Origin: Gammaproteobacteria bacterium
GTDB taxonomy: Bacteria > Pseudomonadota > Gammaproteobacteria > UBA4575
Assembly (NCBI GenBank): GCA_033344735.1
Contig: JAWPMW010000001.1
Span: forward strand, 1,866,171 to 1,930,170
DNA: 64,000 bases
Direction: 5' to 3'
This document shows, piece after piece, positions 8,797 to 17,280 of this stretch (within the stretch, counting starts at the first letter, position 1; each line of letters opens with the position of its first letter). The notes beneath the pieces are model-generated. The model ran no database searches and had not been told where the DNA came from. It saw only the letters and a list, made by a program, of their open reading frames with translations. Both the position numbers and the translations under genes were made by a program.

Positions 8797-10173
8797 TTAT
8801 ATAGCGTGACTGATTACATATCTGAATTTACCTGACTTTTCTACAGGAATTTTATCCACACATTCAATATTAATCTCGACCCCCTCGCCTAAACGCGCTT
8901 TAAAACCTTTAATAATTTCAGATCTATCAATTTCGGTAAAGTCGCTATTCACTATTAAGTAAATTCGTGTTGCGTCTTTAGTTTCTTGAACTATTTTAAA
9001 TTCATTAATGCTAGTAATTTCTCTGAGTACGTATATCAATGCAAGCCCATGCATAACACTACCGTTTTGGCTAACCACAAAATCTGTCGTACGCCCTTGA
9101 ATTTCTTTTAGTATGGGTAGCCCACGCCCACATGCACATTGCATGTCATCTAGCACACCAATATCACCCGTACGATAGCGAATAAACGGATAACCTTTAG
9201 TTGCCAGGTGTGTAACAACTATCTCGCCTGACTTACCAATCTCAACCGGTTGCCCCTGAGGATCGATAATTTCAACTATAATATCTTCAGCCGTTATATG
9301 CATATTGCCTGAGGGGCATTCATGCGCGATGAATCCCGCATCACGTCCACCATAGCCATTGGCAACTTTACACCCGAAGCATTTTTCAATTAAATGCCGT
9401 TGCTCTGGATATAGATATTCTGATGTGACAAATACAACTTTGATGCCTATCCGCGTCATATCAATAGAATGCTCATGGGCATACTTAGCAATTCGCCCTA
9501 GTGCTGAAGGGTAACCAAACAACATCTTGGGTTTATAATCAATAATCTCTTTGATAAAACCCTGCAGTTTTTCATCAGACATATCAAAGGCAGGCAATAG
9601 CTTTGTACGTAATAACTTATCTCGAATTAAACGTACTTTATCTTGCGCACCTAATTCTATAGGTGACCCCCAAACAACTAACTCAGGATCACCAATATCG
9701 ACACCCCACCAACGTGTTGCTCGCCACTTTGCTGCAACATCATGACTGACTCGTTCATTGCCAATATAAAAAACCAATGGCTGACCACTTGAACCGCCAG
9801 TATTAAACTTAGCAAGATTGTCAGGAATATTAGATTTTAAACGTTCTGAATTTTCACGAATAATCGCTTTAGTCAAAAATGGTAATTTCGTTAGCGCATC
9901 TAACGAATTCACCTTTTCGGGATCAAAACTTAATTGTGTAAACAAATCCTTAAAGAAAGGCACATTGATATAGACATGATTTAACAATTCACGCAGGCGT
10001 TGTAGTTGTAGTTGTTTAATTTGCTCTGGCGTTTGCCATTGACTACTTTCAAGCTTCTTAAGCGCATTGACAGTTACGTGCTTTTTCAGTTTTTCATGCA
10101 ATGGAAATAATAGCCTTGATGCAATAGTTGTATAAGCATCTGAGTGTTGCCTTATTTTTAATGGATCACTCAT
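8797..10173 (-). CDS. Phenylacetate-CoA ligase-like (CapK family) adenylate-forming enzyme
   Basis: This 458-residue protein belongs to the ANL adenylating superfamily, in the PaaK/CapK branch. Visible motifs are the P-loop-like FNTGGSSGQPL at 123-133, NGYGGRDAG near residue 290, the YRTGDIG motif near 350 and the C-terminal lysine segment EKSGKFRYV near 447. It also has a CACG pair (MQCACGRGLP), as in many PaaK-like proteins. Genes of this type are often found in exopolysaccharide clusters linked to exosortase A, where their substrate is unknown; a catabolic phenylacetate role is unlikely because no paa genes are near. It is the last gene of a four-gene minus-strand block and starts 1 bp after the preceding glycosyltransferase. 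Confidence 0.85.
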   Translation of the reverse strand: MSDPLKIRQHSDAYTTIASRLLFPLHEKLKKHVTVNALKKLESSQWQTPEQIKQLQLQRLRELLNHVYINVPFFKDLFTQLSFDPEKVNSLDALTKLPFLTKAIIRENSERLKSNIPDNLAKFNTGGSSGQPLVFYIGNERVSHDVAAKWRATRWWGVDIGDPELVVWGSPIELGAQDKVRLIRDKLLRTKLLPAFDMSDEKLQGFIKEIIDYKPKMLFGYPSALGRIAKYAHEHSIDMTRIGIKVVFVTSEYLYPEQRHLIEKCFGCKVANGYGGRDAGFIAHECPSGNMHITAEDIIVEIIDPQGQPVEIGKSGEIVVTHLATKGYPFIRYRTGDIGVLDDMQCACGRGLPILKEIQGRTTDFVVSQNGSVMHGLALIYVLREITSINEFKIVQETKDATRIYLIVNSDFTEIDRSEIIKGFKARLGEGVEINIECVDKIPVEKSGKFRYVISHAI

Positions 10174-10174
10174 A

Positions 10175-11251
10175 TTAAGCTGCTAACATTTTGTATAAGG
10201 ACAACCAGTGTCGGCTTACCTCAGACCAAGAAAACTGCTTAACTAAAATTAATCCCGAGCTTACCAATTGCTGTTGGCAGCGTTTATCTTCCAGCACCCT
10301 GCAAATTTCACTCGCCATAGCTACCGGATCCTCCGGATCTACAAGCAGTGCTGTCTTCTCGTGCTCAACCATATATGGAATTCCGCCGACATTTGTACTA
10401 ACAACCGGTACACCACTTGCCAATGCCTCTAAAATTGAATTTGGCATATTGTCTACACGACTTGGGTTTAACATTACATCCGCAGATTGATACAATGCTG
10501 GCATCTCCTGAGTATCAACTCGACCTGTAAATTTAACTTGTTTCGCGATGCCCAGCTCTTGTACTAATGATTTTAAGTTATCTCGTTCGGGCCCTGTGCC
10601 AGCAATTGTAAGTTTTGCATTAGGATAAGAATCTAATATTTCTTTAAATGCTCTAATTGCTGTTTCATTGTCATATATAAGTTCTAAATTTCTTGCTACA
10701 AGTAAATGTGGCAAATATTTCTCTTGTTGCTCTTTTCTTGCATTGAAACGATCTAGGTCAATAATGTTAGCAATAATTTGTGTTGTAATGCCTCTTTTAC
10801 TAAACACTTTCTCTAAAAAAAGCGAGGGAACAATTATTTTAGAACTCGCATTCAATGTTGGCTTAACATACTTAAATGATTTGCTGAAAAATTTTTCTGC
10901 TTCACCGCCTCTGTAATTAATCACTGTTGGGACACCACGTAATTTAGCTATCCAAACTGCTGGAACTGTAAACAAATGCCATGACCACCCTGAGTTAGCC
11001 ATAATGTGAAATAAATCTACGCGACCCGCAACGCTCCATAGTTTAATAATGTAAAAAAACAATCTAAAAAATGCCCGTATAACTGGAATTTTTCCTATCC
11101 AAATAGGTTTGTATGCAACATTTGTTTGCACGACATCGACTTGTACTTTTTCTTCTCTGAGTAATTTAGCTAATTGTAACGTTTGATTAGCCATCCCACC
11201 TGAAGGTGGTGGTAGTGGTCCAACCAATCCTATTTGTAAAGAATTACCCAT
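10175..11251 (-). CDS. Glycosyltransferase, GT4 family
   Basis: This is a predicted cytosolic or membrane-associated sugar transferase with the GT-B fold, probably adding a sugar during surface-polysaccharide repeat synthesis. The N-terminal IGLVGPLPPPSGGMANQTLQLAKLL is the typical nucleotide-sugar GT4 opening, with the Gly-rich loop. The C-terminal half contains the E-x7-E type motif in NSILEALASGVPVVSTNVGG (about residues 272-291). A hydrophobic segment near residues 55-72 could contact the membrane. The product length of 358 is ordinary. It sits between the amidotransferase and the CapK-like gene with gaps of 25 bp and 1 bp. The donor sugar cannot be determined from sequence. Confidence 0.9.
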   Translation of the reverse strand: MGNSLQIGLVGPLPPPSGGMANQTLQLAKLLREEKVQVDVVQTNVAYKPIWIGKIPVIRAFFRLFFYIIKLWSVAGRVDLFHIMANSGWSWHLFTVPAVWIAKLRGVPTVINYRGGEAEKFFSKSFKYVKPTLNASSKIIVPSLFLEKVFSKRGITTQIIANIIDLDRFNARKEQQEKYLPHLLVARNLELIYDNETAIRAFKEILDSYPNAKLTIAGTGPERDNLKSLVQELGIAKQVKFTGRVDTQEMPALYQSADVMLNPSRVDNMPNSILEALASGVPVVSTNVGGIPYMVEHEKTALLVDPEDPVAMASEICRVLEDKRCQQQLVSSGLILVKQFSWSEVSRHWLSLYKMLAA

Positions 11252-11276
11252 TGCATCACTTAATAGTGTGTTATGC

Positions 11277-13169
11277 CTATGTATTCAAACGATCTAAGAA
11301 AGACTCAAACATTAATAATGTCCAAATTGGTGCGCTATAGTCACGTACACCAGATTGGTGTTGACTTACTAACTGGTTTAGGTACTTTTCCTCAAACATG
11401 CCGGTACTAGCCAATTTTTCACCCAAAATAGCTGAGGTAACTTTTTCTTTAAGAGGGCCACGGAACCAGCTTGCTAGAGGCACGCCAAAACCCATTTTTT
11501 TACGATATAGAATATCCTGAGATAAATGAGACTCAAGTGATTTCTTAAATATATATTTACCCTCAGTACCCTTTAATTTCATATGAGGTGGCAAACCAGA
11601 AATCCATTCTACAAACTTGTGATCTAATAAAGGTACGCGTACTTCTAGTGAATGCGCCATGCTGGCTCGATCAACTTTAGTTAATATGTCACCCACCAAA
11701 TAGGTTTTCATATCCATATACTGCACAAGTGATAAGGGGTGGTCTGTTGGTGCACGGTTCGCGTGGTGACGTAATACCTCTACTGCATTGTAACCTTGAA
11801 GTTCATTTTTAAACGATTTATTAAATAACGACTCTCTTTGTTTGTCGCTAAATAAACTCACACTATGTAGGTAGCCCTGACATGTGTCTCGTGCCATTGC
11901 TTCAAACGTAGTTTTAGCGCGGAATATTTTTGGCGCCCAATCAGCTTTAGGATAAAGATTACCTAAAGTACCAAACACAGGCCTTCTAAGCCCTAACGGT
12001 AATGCAGATCGAATACGCTCTTCATAGTTATGCCAACGATAACGACGATAACCTGCAAAATTTTCATCACCTCCATCTCCAGATAATGCCACAGTGACAT
12101 TTTTTCTTGCGAGCTCACATAAGCGATAAGTTGGCATCGCAGAACTGTCTGCATATGGTTCATCGTACAAACCACCTAACTTTCCGACTAAATCAAAATC
12201 GTTAGGATCAACTTGTTCTACACGGTGATCAGTTTTGTATTGGTCAGCAATCTGCTGCGCATATGATGCTTCGTTAAATTTAGGGTCGCCAAATGAGATT
12301 GAACATGTATTGACTGCAGATTCATTTAAGCCTGCCATCATTGCTACAACTGCACTTGAATCTACCCCTCCTGATAAAAATGCCCCTAATGGCACTTCTG
12401 CGACTAACCTAATATCGACCGCTTCTTTTAGATGCCTAAGTAATTCTTCACTAACTTCAGATTCATCCATAACGGGGTGCAAATTAAATGGTACATCCCA
12501 GTATTCTTTTTGTTGTGGAATAGGCGCACCACGCTTAACTGTTAAACTATGGCCTGGCGATAACTTATAAGTATTTTTAAATATTGTCTTAGGTTCTGGC
12601 ACATAGCCATAGGCAAAATAATCTTCAACAGAATAAGGATCAATGTCTCTTCCTAATTGCGGATACACCATTAGAGATTTAAGCTCTGATCCAAAAATTA
12701 ACTTCCCATCTGGTAATATTGAATAATAAAGTGGTTTGATCCCTAGACGGTCACGGGCCATAAAAAATGTTTCTTTATTTTTATCCCAGATTGCAAAAGC
12801 AAACATCCCTCTAAATCTTTCTACACAAGCCTCGCCCCATTGCTCCCATGCATGCACAATAACTTCTGTGTCACAGCGAGTCCTAAATGTATGTCCTGCC
12901 TTTTGTAACTCTTCTGCGAGCTCAGGAAAATTATATATTTCGCCGTTATATACTACTACTACTGAGTTATCTTCATTGTAGAGCGGTTGTTTACCACTTG
13001 AGATATCAATGATTGATAAGCGACGATGTCCTAACCCCACGCCTTCTTCTATATGTAATCCATCTTGATCAGGGCCACGATGATATTGTGAGTCATTCAT
13101 ACGAGAGAGAACATTCTTGTCAATCGAACGCTTAGCTTTAGTATCAAATATCCCGGTTATTCCGCACAT
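11277..13169 (-). CDS. asnB: Asparagine synthase-type amidotransferase of a polysaccharide locus
   Basis: This 630-residue glutamine-dependent amidotransferase has an N-terminal class II glutaminase domain with nucleophile Cys2 (MCGITGIF), the YHRGPDQDG and RLSIID blocks, and YNGEIYNF near residue 75. Its C-terminal AsnB-type ATP pyrophosphatase domain has FLSGGVDSSAV near residue 265 and LSGDGGDENFAGY near 365. The detailed sequence is like the amidotransferase associated with exosortase A systems (the family I know as eps_aminotran_1), which probably amidates a uronic acid or similar sugar rather than aspartate. That role is inferred from its glycosyltransferase neighbours on both sides. 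A housekeeping asparagine synthetase is the main alternative. Confidence 0.9.
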   Translation of the reverse strand: MCGITGIFDTKAKRSIDKNVLSRMNDSQYHRGPDQDGLHIEEGVGLGHRRLSIIDISSGKQPLYNEDNSVVVVYNGEIYNFPELAEELQKAGHTFRTRCDTEVIVHAWEQWGEACVERFRGMFAFAIWDKNKETFFMARDRLGIKPLYYSILPDGKLIFGSELKSLMVYPQLGRDIDPYSVEDYFAYGYVPEPKTIFKNTYKLSPGHSLTVKRGAPIPQQKEYWDVPFNLHPVMDESEVSEELLRHLKEAVDIRLVAEVPLGAFLSGGVDSSAVVAMMAGLNESAVNTCSISFGDPKFNEASYAQQIADQYKTDHRVEQVDPNDFDLVGKLGGLYDEPYADSSAMPTYRLCELARKNVTVALSGDGGDENFAGYRRYRWHNYEERIRSALPLGLRRPVFGTLGNLYPKADWAPKIFRAKTTFEAMARDTCQGYLHSVSLFSDKQRESLFNKSFKNELQGYNAVEVLRHHANRAPTDHPLSLVQYMDMKTYLVGDILTKVDRASMAHSLEVRVPLLDHKFVEWISGLPPHMKLKGTEGKYIFKKSLESHLSQDILYRKKMGFGVPLASWFRGPLKEKVTSAILGEKLASTGMFEEKYLNQLVSQHQSGVRDYSAPIWTLLMFESFLDRLNT

Positions 13170-13301
13170 GTAGTTTGTCCGTTATTATATTTTGTTAATT
13201 GATTTTATTGCTGGTCATATTGAAGTGACAGTTTATGATGTTTCTGTTTCTAAGAATTTCCAGTAGTACAGTTATTCTTGCAGCCTAGTCATTAATTTTT
13301 A

Positions 13302-14531
13302 CTATTCATTAGTTAGCTCTTCTTTTGGCCTAATATTAATTAACATGATATCGTCATAAACAGATATGTATTTATCCACCATATGTTCTAAACGAAACCG
13401 TTCAGCAATTAATTCACGCGCAGCTTGACCATCTGCCTGTCTTTTTTGCTCATTCTCTACATATGCTTCTAATGCATTCGTCATTTCACCTACATTCTCA
13501 GATGGCACCAGTACCCCAGTTGTACCTTCAACGACCAATTCAGGGTTACCCCCTACTCTAGTTGCGATAACTGGTAACCCACTGGCCATTGCCTCAAGTA
13601 TGGTATTGGAAATACCTTCATTACGAGATGGCAGTACAAATATATCCATACTGCTCATTAATGAATTCACGTCATCTCGACTGCCTGGTAACCAAGCCTG
13701 GGCGGACAAATCAGCAGCATCTAATTTAGCTTGCGCCTGAGGCCTTAATTCACCATCACCAATAATAGCTAAGCGTAAATTTTTTTGTTGATAGTTACTT
13801 CGTCTTGCTAACTGAATGAATGCGTCGACTAGTGTGAGTTGATCTTTAACTGGTTCCATTCTCCCAACAGTACCAATTAGAATAGTATTTTGTGTGATAA
13901 AACCTTCTGGGAATGCAGATAGATCAGTAGCCTGTTTTAGGCTAAAGCAGAATCGGTCAGCATCAACACCATTGTAAATTTGGGTTAATTTCTCTTTTGG
14001 AATACCAGCATCTTGGTTTAAATAATTGACTATATGTTTAGACAAACCAATATAGCGGTGCACCAGCACACTCATGAATCTCCTTAACATGCGGTATTTA
14101 CGATTAGCACCATTTAAGTCACTCATACCCCAACCATGCTCGCTGTGCACTCGGCGTTTTACCCCTGCTAACATAGCAATAGCAACCATTTCTAATGCTG
14201 CTAAATTACGAGTATGTGTGATCGCAGGCTTTAGTCTTCTGAGTAGCTTCCATAAACGAAAATATAAGCCTAAATCATGTCCAGGCTTTTTATTTAAACA
14301 ATAGATTTCGACATCTTTGCGTTTTAAACGATGCTTAAATTCTGTAGCATCTGTGAGAGATATAATTACATGACGATAATTATCTTCTGGTATGCGATTA
14401 ATTAGATTAACAACACCATTTTCCAAACCACCCACAGCAAAGCGATATAATATATGTGCGATCAGTGGAGGTTTTACGTCAACTCGAGAATTTGAAAGTG
14501 ACGCTGCTGTATCAAGTGCTTTGACTTGCAT
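13302..14531 (-). CDS. Glycosyltransferase, GT4 family (exosortase-A-locus type)
   Basis: This 409-residue GT-B glycosyltransferase is the first gene of the polysaccharide block. The N-terminal PLIAHILYRFAVGGLENGV followed by VNLINRIP is characteristic of the sugar transferases accompanying PEP-CTERM/EpsH systems (the stp2-type family). The donor-binding half contains GTVGRMEPVKDQ near residue 228, the NEGISNTILEAMASG stretch near 303 and ATRVGGNPELV near 324. The ATG start at 14531 lies just 10 bp downstream of a strong imperfect hairpin (14541-14586) and has no clear Shine-Dalgarno, so expression may be controlled at the leader. Substrate is not known. Confidence 0.9.
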   Translation of the reverse strand: MQVKALDTAASLSNSRVDVKPPLIAHILYRFAVGGLENGVVNLINRIPEDNYRHVIISLTDATEFKHRLKRKDVEIYCLNKKPGHDLGLYFRLWKLLRRLKPAITHTRNLAALEMVAIAMLAGVKRRVHSEHGWGMSDLNGANRKYRMLRRFMSVLVHRYIGLSKHIVNYLNQDAGIPKEKLTQIYNGVDADRFCFSLKQATDLSAFPEGFITQNTILIGTVGRMEPVKDQLTLVDAFIQLARRSNYQQKNLRLAIIGDGELRPQAQAKLDAADLSAQAWLPGSRDDVNSLMSSMDIFVLPSRNEGISNTILEAMASGLPVIATRVGGNPELVVEGTTGVLVPSENVGEMTNALEAYVENEQKRQADGQAARELIAERFRLEHMVDKYISVYDDIMLINIRPKEELTNE

Positions 14532-14540
14532 GGTAAACGT

Positions 14541-14586
14541 GTATATCCAAGGTCAATAATTGCTCAATTATACCTTGTGGATATAC
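14541..14586 (-). promoter_or_regulatory. Long imperfect inverted repeat in the leader of the polysaccharide block
   Basis: A 46-bp dyad lies immediately upstream of the start codon at 14531. On the plus strand the outer left arm GTATATCCAAGGT (14541-14553) pairs with ACCTTGTGGATATAC (14572-14586), with a two-base bulge. The inner arms ATAATTG and CAATTAT pair perfectly around a two-base centre, with another two-base bulge between inner and outer stems. It could be an RNA hairpin in the 5' leader or a protein operator. It lacks a correctly placed T-run for a terminator of either strand's genes. A related ACCTTAGGATATA occurs at 14662-14674. Function is inferred. Confidence 0.5.
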
Positions 14587-14703
14587 AAAAAAACTTTGAT
14601 TACATCGCATTAACCCCAATACCGAGTACAGGTATAGGCTATTTTTTAGAAACTTGTGACTACCTTAGGATATAGGCACAAATTGAAATATCAGAATTTT
14701 GTT

Positions 14704-15117
14704 TTAGAAAGATTTACTTAATTCATCTAATTCCATTAGACCAGCTTTGACAGCCTTATTTCCTCTAGGTGTCAATACTACATCCACGACGCGTCGATCT
14801 GTTTTACTGCGCTCACGAGTAATATAATCTAAGGACTCCAATTGATCCAAATAGCGACTGATGGTTGCCGGCTCAACTTGTAAGTGTTGAGCGACTGCTG
14901 CGGGTGTCACTGCATGTTCGCTCCATAGCGTCACTAGCACTTGCCACAAATTATAATTGATACCAAATCGAGATACTTTTTTGCTTATAGAGTATCCTAC
15001 TTGTCGCGACATAACAGTTAAATCAACTAATAAATTAGCACGATCTTTTGCAGGGGAACGTAAGTCAGTCAGTTTTTTAGGTACTATTTCTTTATTAAAT
15101 TCGCGTGCTGTGATCAT
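14704..15117 (-). CDS. MarR-family transcriptional regulator
   Basis: This 137-residue protein has the MarR winged helix-turn-helix arrangement: an N-terminal dimerisation helix, then LWQVLVTLWSEHAVTPAAVAQHLQVEPATISRYLDQLESLDYITRERSKTDRRVVDVVLTPRG at about residues 57-120, in which the ATISRYLDQLE recognition helix and the DRRVVDV wing are clear. MarR dimers usually bind palindromes and respond to small aromatic ligands or oxidants. It is divergent from thiO and faces the polysaccharide block, whose promoter lies 172 bp beyond its stop. A candidate operator is the palindrome at 15193-15210. Its ligand and targets cannot be named. Confidence 0.87.
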   Translation of the reverse strand: MITAREFNKEIVPKKLTDLRSPAKDRANLLVDLTVMSRQVGYSISKKVSRFGINYNLWQVLVTLWSEHAVTPAAVAQHLQVEPATISRYLDQLESLDYITRERSKTDRRVVDVVLTPRGNKAVKAGLMELDELSKSF

Positions 15118-15192
15118 TTTTAAATCCTTACTGATGAAACAATTTTTTAACTTTCAATTATTATCACAGTGTTATTATTTGAATGCATTAAA

Positions 15193-15210
15193 TGTTAACC
15201 ATATTTAACA
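15193..15210. promoter_or_regulatory. Candidate MarR operator palindrome
   Basis: TGTTAA-ccatat-TTAACA is a perfect 6+6 inverted repeat of 18 bp in the 176-bp divergent gap between marR (start 15117) and thiO (start 15294). Its size and its position about 76 bp from each gene fit autoregulation by a MarR dimer. A second dyad, GATAGT-N7-ACTATC, lies at 15242-15260 close to thiO. Both assignments are inference from symmetry and position. Confidence 0.4.
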
Positions 15211-15293
15211 ATGTTTTACGAATTGAATCATTGTCTTTCAAGATAGTCATCGGCACTATCAATTCATTTTTATAACAATCTGGCTAATTTACA

Positions 15294-16355
15294 GTGAAAT
15301 CTGACTTAGTGATCATCGGCGGAGGTATAATAGGTTTATATAGTGCCTATCTATTGGCGCAACGTGGCATTAATATAACACTTATAGATAGAGGAGAATT
15401 TGGCAAAGAAAGTTCTTGGGTAGCGGGAGGTATTCTCACACCACTACTCCCATGGGATTACCAAAAACAAGTGCTGCTGCTGACAGCAAATTCATCTAAT
15501 GAATACGATACCCTAGCTAACAGGCTATTAGTACAAACGAATATTGATATTGAATACTGGAAATGCGGTTTAACTATCTTTGGCAGGTGTAGTGATAGCA
15601 TTCAAGATTGGTGCATAAACCACAAGTTGAAATACGAGCATTCTAATGACCTACAAAGACAACACTTTCATTTACCAGAGATAGCTCAAGTTAGGATGCC
15701 AAAAGTAATTAAAGCTTTGATAAAAAGCCTTAACGAAAATAACGTCACTTTACTTAGCAATACATCTGTAAATAATTTACATCTCAAAAACAATCAAGTG
15801 GTTGCTATAGATACCTCCATTGGAAATATTAAAACGCATAAGGCTATATGGGCCAATGGAGCTTGGCTGCCTGAATTAGCTAATTCGACTCACGCAGCTC
15901 ATATCCCTTCAATAACACCAATAAAGGGGCAAGTTATTGCAATACAGGCGATACCAGGATTACTTAATCACATTACTTATCATAATGGACATTACTTAAT
16001 ACCACGCAAAGATGGGCTGATCATCGCCGGTAGTACTCTGGAAAAAGTTGGCTATGATAAAAGTATTACTAATATCGCACGTGATGCTTTATGGGAAAAT
16101 TCTATTTCGATGCTTCCAGAACTCAGTAAGTTTCCAATCGTCCATCAGTGGGCAGGGCTAAGACCGGGTTCACCTAATAATATTCCTACAATTGGCCCTC
16201 ACCCTGAAATCAAAGGACTATATTTAAGCTGTGGACATTTTCGTTATGGGGTTGCTATGGCGCCTGAATCTGCACATATCATTTGCAAGTGGATTATGGA
16301 CAGTGGTGATTCACTTAGCCAGGATGAACGAGATTTTGCAATTCAAAATTACTAA
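15294..16355 (+). CDS. thiO: Glycine oxidase ThiO (FAD-dependent)
   Basis: ThiO is a DAO-family flavoenzyme that oxidises glycine to the iminoacetate used by ThiG for thiazole formation in aerobic bacteria. The 353-residue protein starts with the dinucleotide-binding LVIIGGGIIGLYSAYLLAQRG (residues 4-24) and continues with the ThiO-like SSWVAGGILTPLLPW (about 40-54). The C-terminal block WAGLRPGSPNNIPTIGP with LYLSCGHFRYGVAMAPESA is typical of ThiO. The start is GTG at 15294; no better ATG is in frame nearby. It is divergent from marR and separated from thiSG by the polysaccharide block. Another amino-acid oxidase of the DAO family is the alternative, but the presence of thiS/thiG favours ThiO. 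Confidence 0.88.
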   Translation: MKSDLVIIGGGIIGLYSAYLLAQRGINITLIDRGEFGKESSWVAGGILTPLLPWDYQKQVLLLTANSSNEYDTLANRLLVQTNIDIEYWKCGLTIFGRCSDSIQDWCINHKLKYEHSNDLQRQHFHLPEIAQVRMPKVIKALIKSLNENNVTLLSNTSVNNLHLKNNQVVAIDTSIGNIKTHKAIWANGAWLPELANSTHAAHIPSITPIKGQVIAIQAIPGLLNHITYHNGHYLIPRKDGLIIAGSTLEKVGYDKSITNIARDALWENSISMLPELSKFPIVHQWAGLRPGSPNNIPTIGPHPEIKGLYLSCGHFRYGVAMAPESAHIICKWIMDSGDSLSQDERDFAIQNY

Positions 16356-16405
16356 CTGTCCATAATATAACTAATCTGATAAATAGACTTATTCTAAATT
16401 CTGGC

Positions 16406-16411
16406 TATAAT
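16406..16411 (+). promoter_or_regulatory. Consensus -10 box immediately before the Fur-like gene
   Basis: A perfect TATAAT sits only 6 bp before the ATG at 16418. Initiation 6-8 bp downstream would start the transcript at or next to the A of the ATG, giving a leaderless or nearly leaderless mRNA. Consistent with this, the bases between the box and the ATG (GCCGCC) contain no Shine-Dalgarno. No strong -35 hexamer is seen at 17 bp spacing. Confidence 0.45.
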
Positions 16412-16417
16412 GCCGCC

Positions 16418-16846
16418 ATGACATTGGCACCTTCAAAGTTTATCCATGGCAGCCCACAGGTTGCGGCATATCTGCGCTCTCATGGCATTACCCCAACACT
16501 ACAACGCATTCGCATTGGTGAGGCTCTTTTTGCTAAGGCACAACATGTCTCTGCAGAGCAAGTGTTGTCTATGGTCAATAAAGAAAATGAAGAGGTCTCT
16601 AAAGCGACCGTTTATAACACACTAGGACTATTTGCCAGTAAGGGTTTACTACATGAAGTAGTTATTGAGGCAAGCAAAGTATTTTATGATACCAATCTAG
16701 ATAAACACCACCATCTATATCATATTGACACAGGCGTACTAGAAGATATTTCAGCTAATCAAGTTAAAATTGGGCAGTTACCTGAATTGCCTGACGGGAC
16801 AATTTTAGAGGATGTTGATGTAATTATCCGCCTACGCAAATCTTAA
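16418..16846 (+). CDS. Fur-family transcriptional regulator, Irr/PerR-like
   Basis: This 142-residue regulator has the Fur winged-helix domain (LRSHGITPTLQRIRIGEALF, then VSKATVYNTLGLFASKGLLHEV, residues about 20-85) and a metal/dimerisation region with the HHH of DKHHHLYHIDTG. It lacks the C-x-x-C structural zinc pair of Fur and Zur and in fact has no cysteine at all. The HHH-led segment without cysteines resembles Irr-type iron-response regulators. Its targets probably include iron or oxidative-stress genes; a Fur-box-like element is found 120 bp downstream, before the next small gene. The consensus -10 box almost touches the start codon. Confidence 0.87.
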   Translation: MTLAPSKFIHGSPQVAAYLRSHGITPTLQRIRIGEALFAKAQHVSAEQVLSMVNKENEEVSKATVYNTLGLFASKGLLHEVVIEASKVFYDTNLDKHHHLYHIDTGVLEDISANQVKIGQLPELPDGTILEDVDVIIRLRKS

Positions 16847-16965
16847 ATTATTTTAACCACATCATTTTCTTTTCTCACTCGAGTAACTGTTTCAAAGCTA
16901 ATAAGTTATCGTTAGGAACTTCTTTAAATACAGATATGTTTTAACTTTTAACAATTATTTAATAA

Positions 16966-16984
16966 AATTGTAATAATCATTATT
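16966..16984 (+). promoter_or_regulatory. Fur-box-like element upstream of a small hypothetical gene
   Basis: AATTGTAATAATCATTATT matches the 19-bp Fur consensus GATAATGATAATCATTATC at 14 positions by hand count, with the right half (AATCATTAT) identical. It lies in the 200-bp gap between the Fur/Irr-like regulator and the small gene at 17065. The region is very AT-rich, which raises the chance of an accidental match. The rest of the gap (16847-17046) shows no open frame or other repeat. Confidence 0.4.
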
Positions 16985-17064
16985 TTTGAATTTGCTCTCA
17001 TTTTCACATTTTTTTTCATGACAAATTAGCTGTATAAATTTCGTGCATGGCAGGGAGCATGATA

Positions 17065-17280
17065 ATGAAACATAGAATAAATAAAAATGATGAGTCACAA
17101 CTAGGCTTACTAATGCAGGATACTCTAGAAAGTTTTTTTGAGTATGAAGACAGTATCAACCCAAGTGAGTCGCATAAAAAGAATGTCAAAGCAAAATTAG
17201 AAAAATTAATTTTGATTCTAAAAGTGACAAATAATAAATATCTGTCTGAAATTGAATATCTTCGTCATGAATTAGATTAA
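17065..17280 (+). CDS. Small hypothetical protein
   Basis: I do not recognise this protein. The ATG at 17065 gives 71 residues and is preferred to in-frame ATGs at 17047 and 17059 because the ribosome-site-like CAGGGAG at 17051-17057 lies 7 bp before it. The product is soluble, charged and predicted to be mostly helical (LGLLMQDTLESFFEYEDS, then KLEKLILILKVTNNKYLSEIEYLRHELD), with a lysine-rich middle, no signal peptide and no cysteine. It is preceded by a Fur-box-like site and followed after 233 bp by another unrecognised gene on the same strand. The spacing, ribosome site and clean stop support a real gene. Confidence 0.55.
   Translation: MKHRINKNDESQLGLLMQDTLESFFEYEDSINPSESHKKNVKAKLEKLILILKVTNNKYLSEIEYLRHELD

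Noticed and set aside
8854-8866. Perfect DnaA box TTATCCACA inside the CapK-like gene
   Set aside because: A single box far from dnaA without a cluster or AT-rich element; likely chance.
14541-14594. Reading the 46-bp dyad as a Rho-independent terminator
   Set aside because: The following run is A on the plus strand, and no plus-strand gene ends nearby; on the minus strand the T-run precedes the stem.
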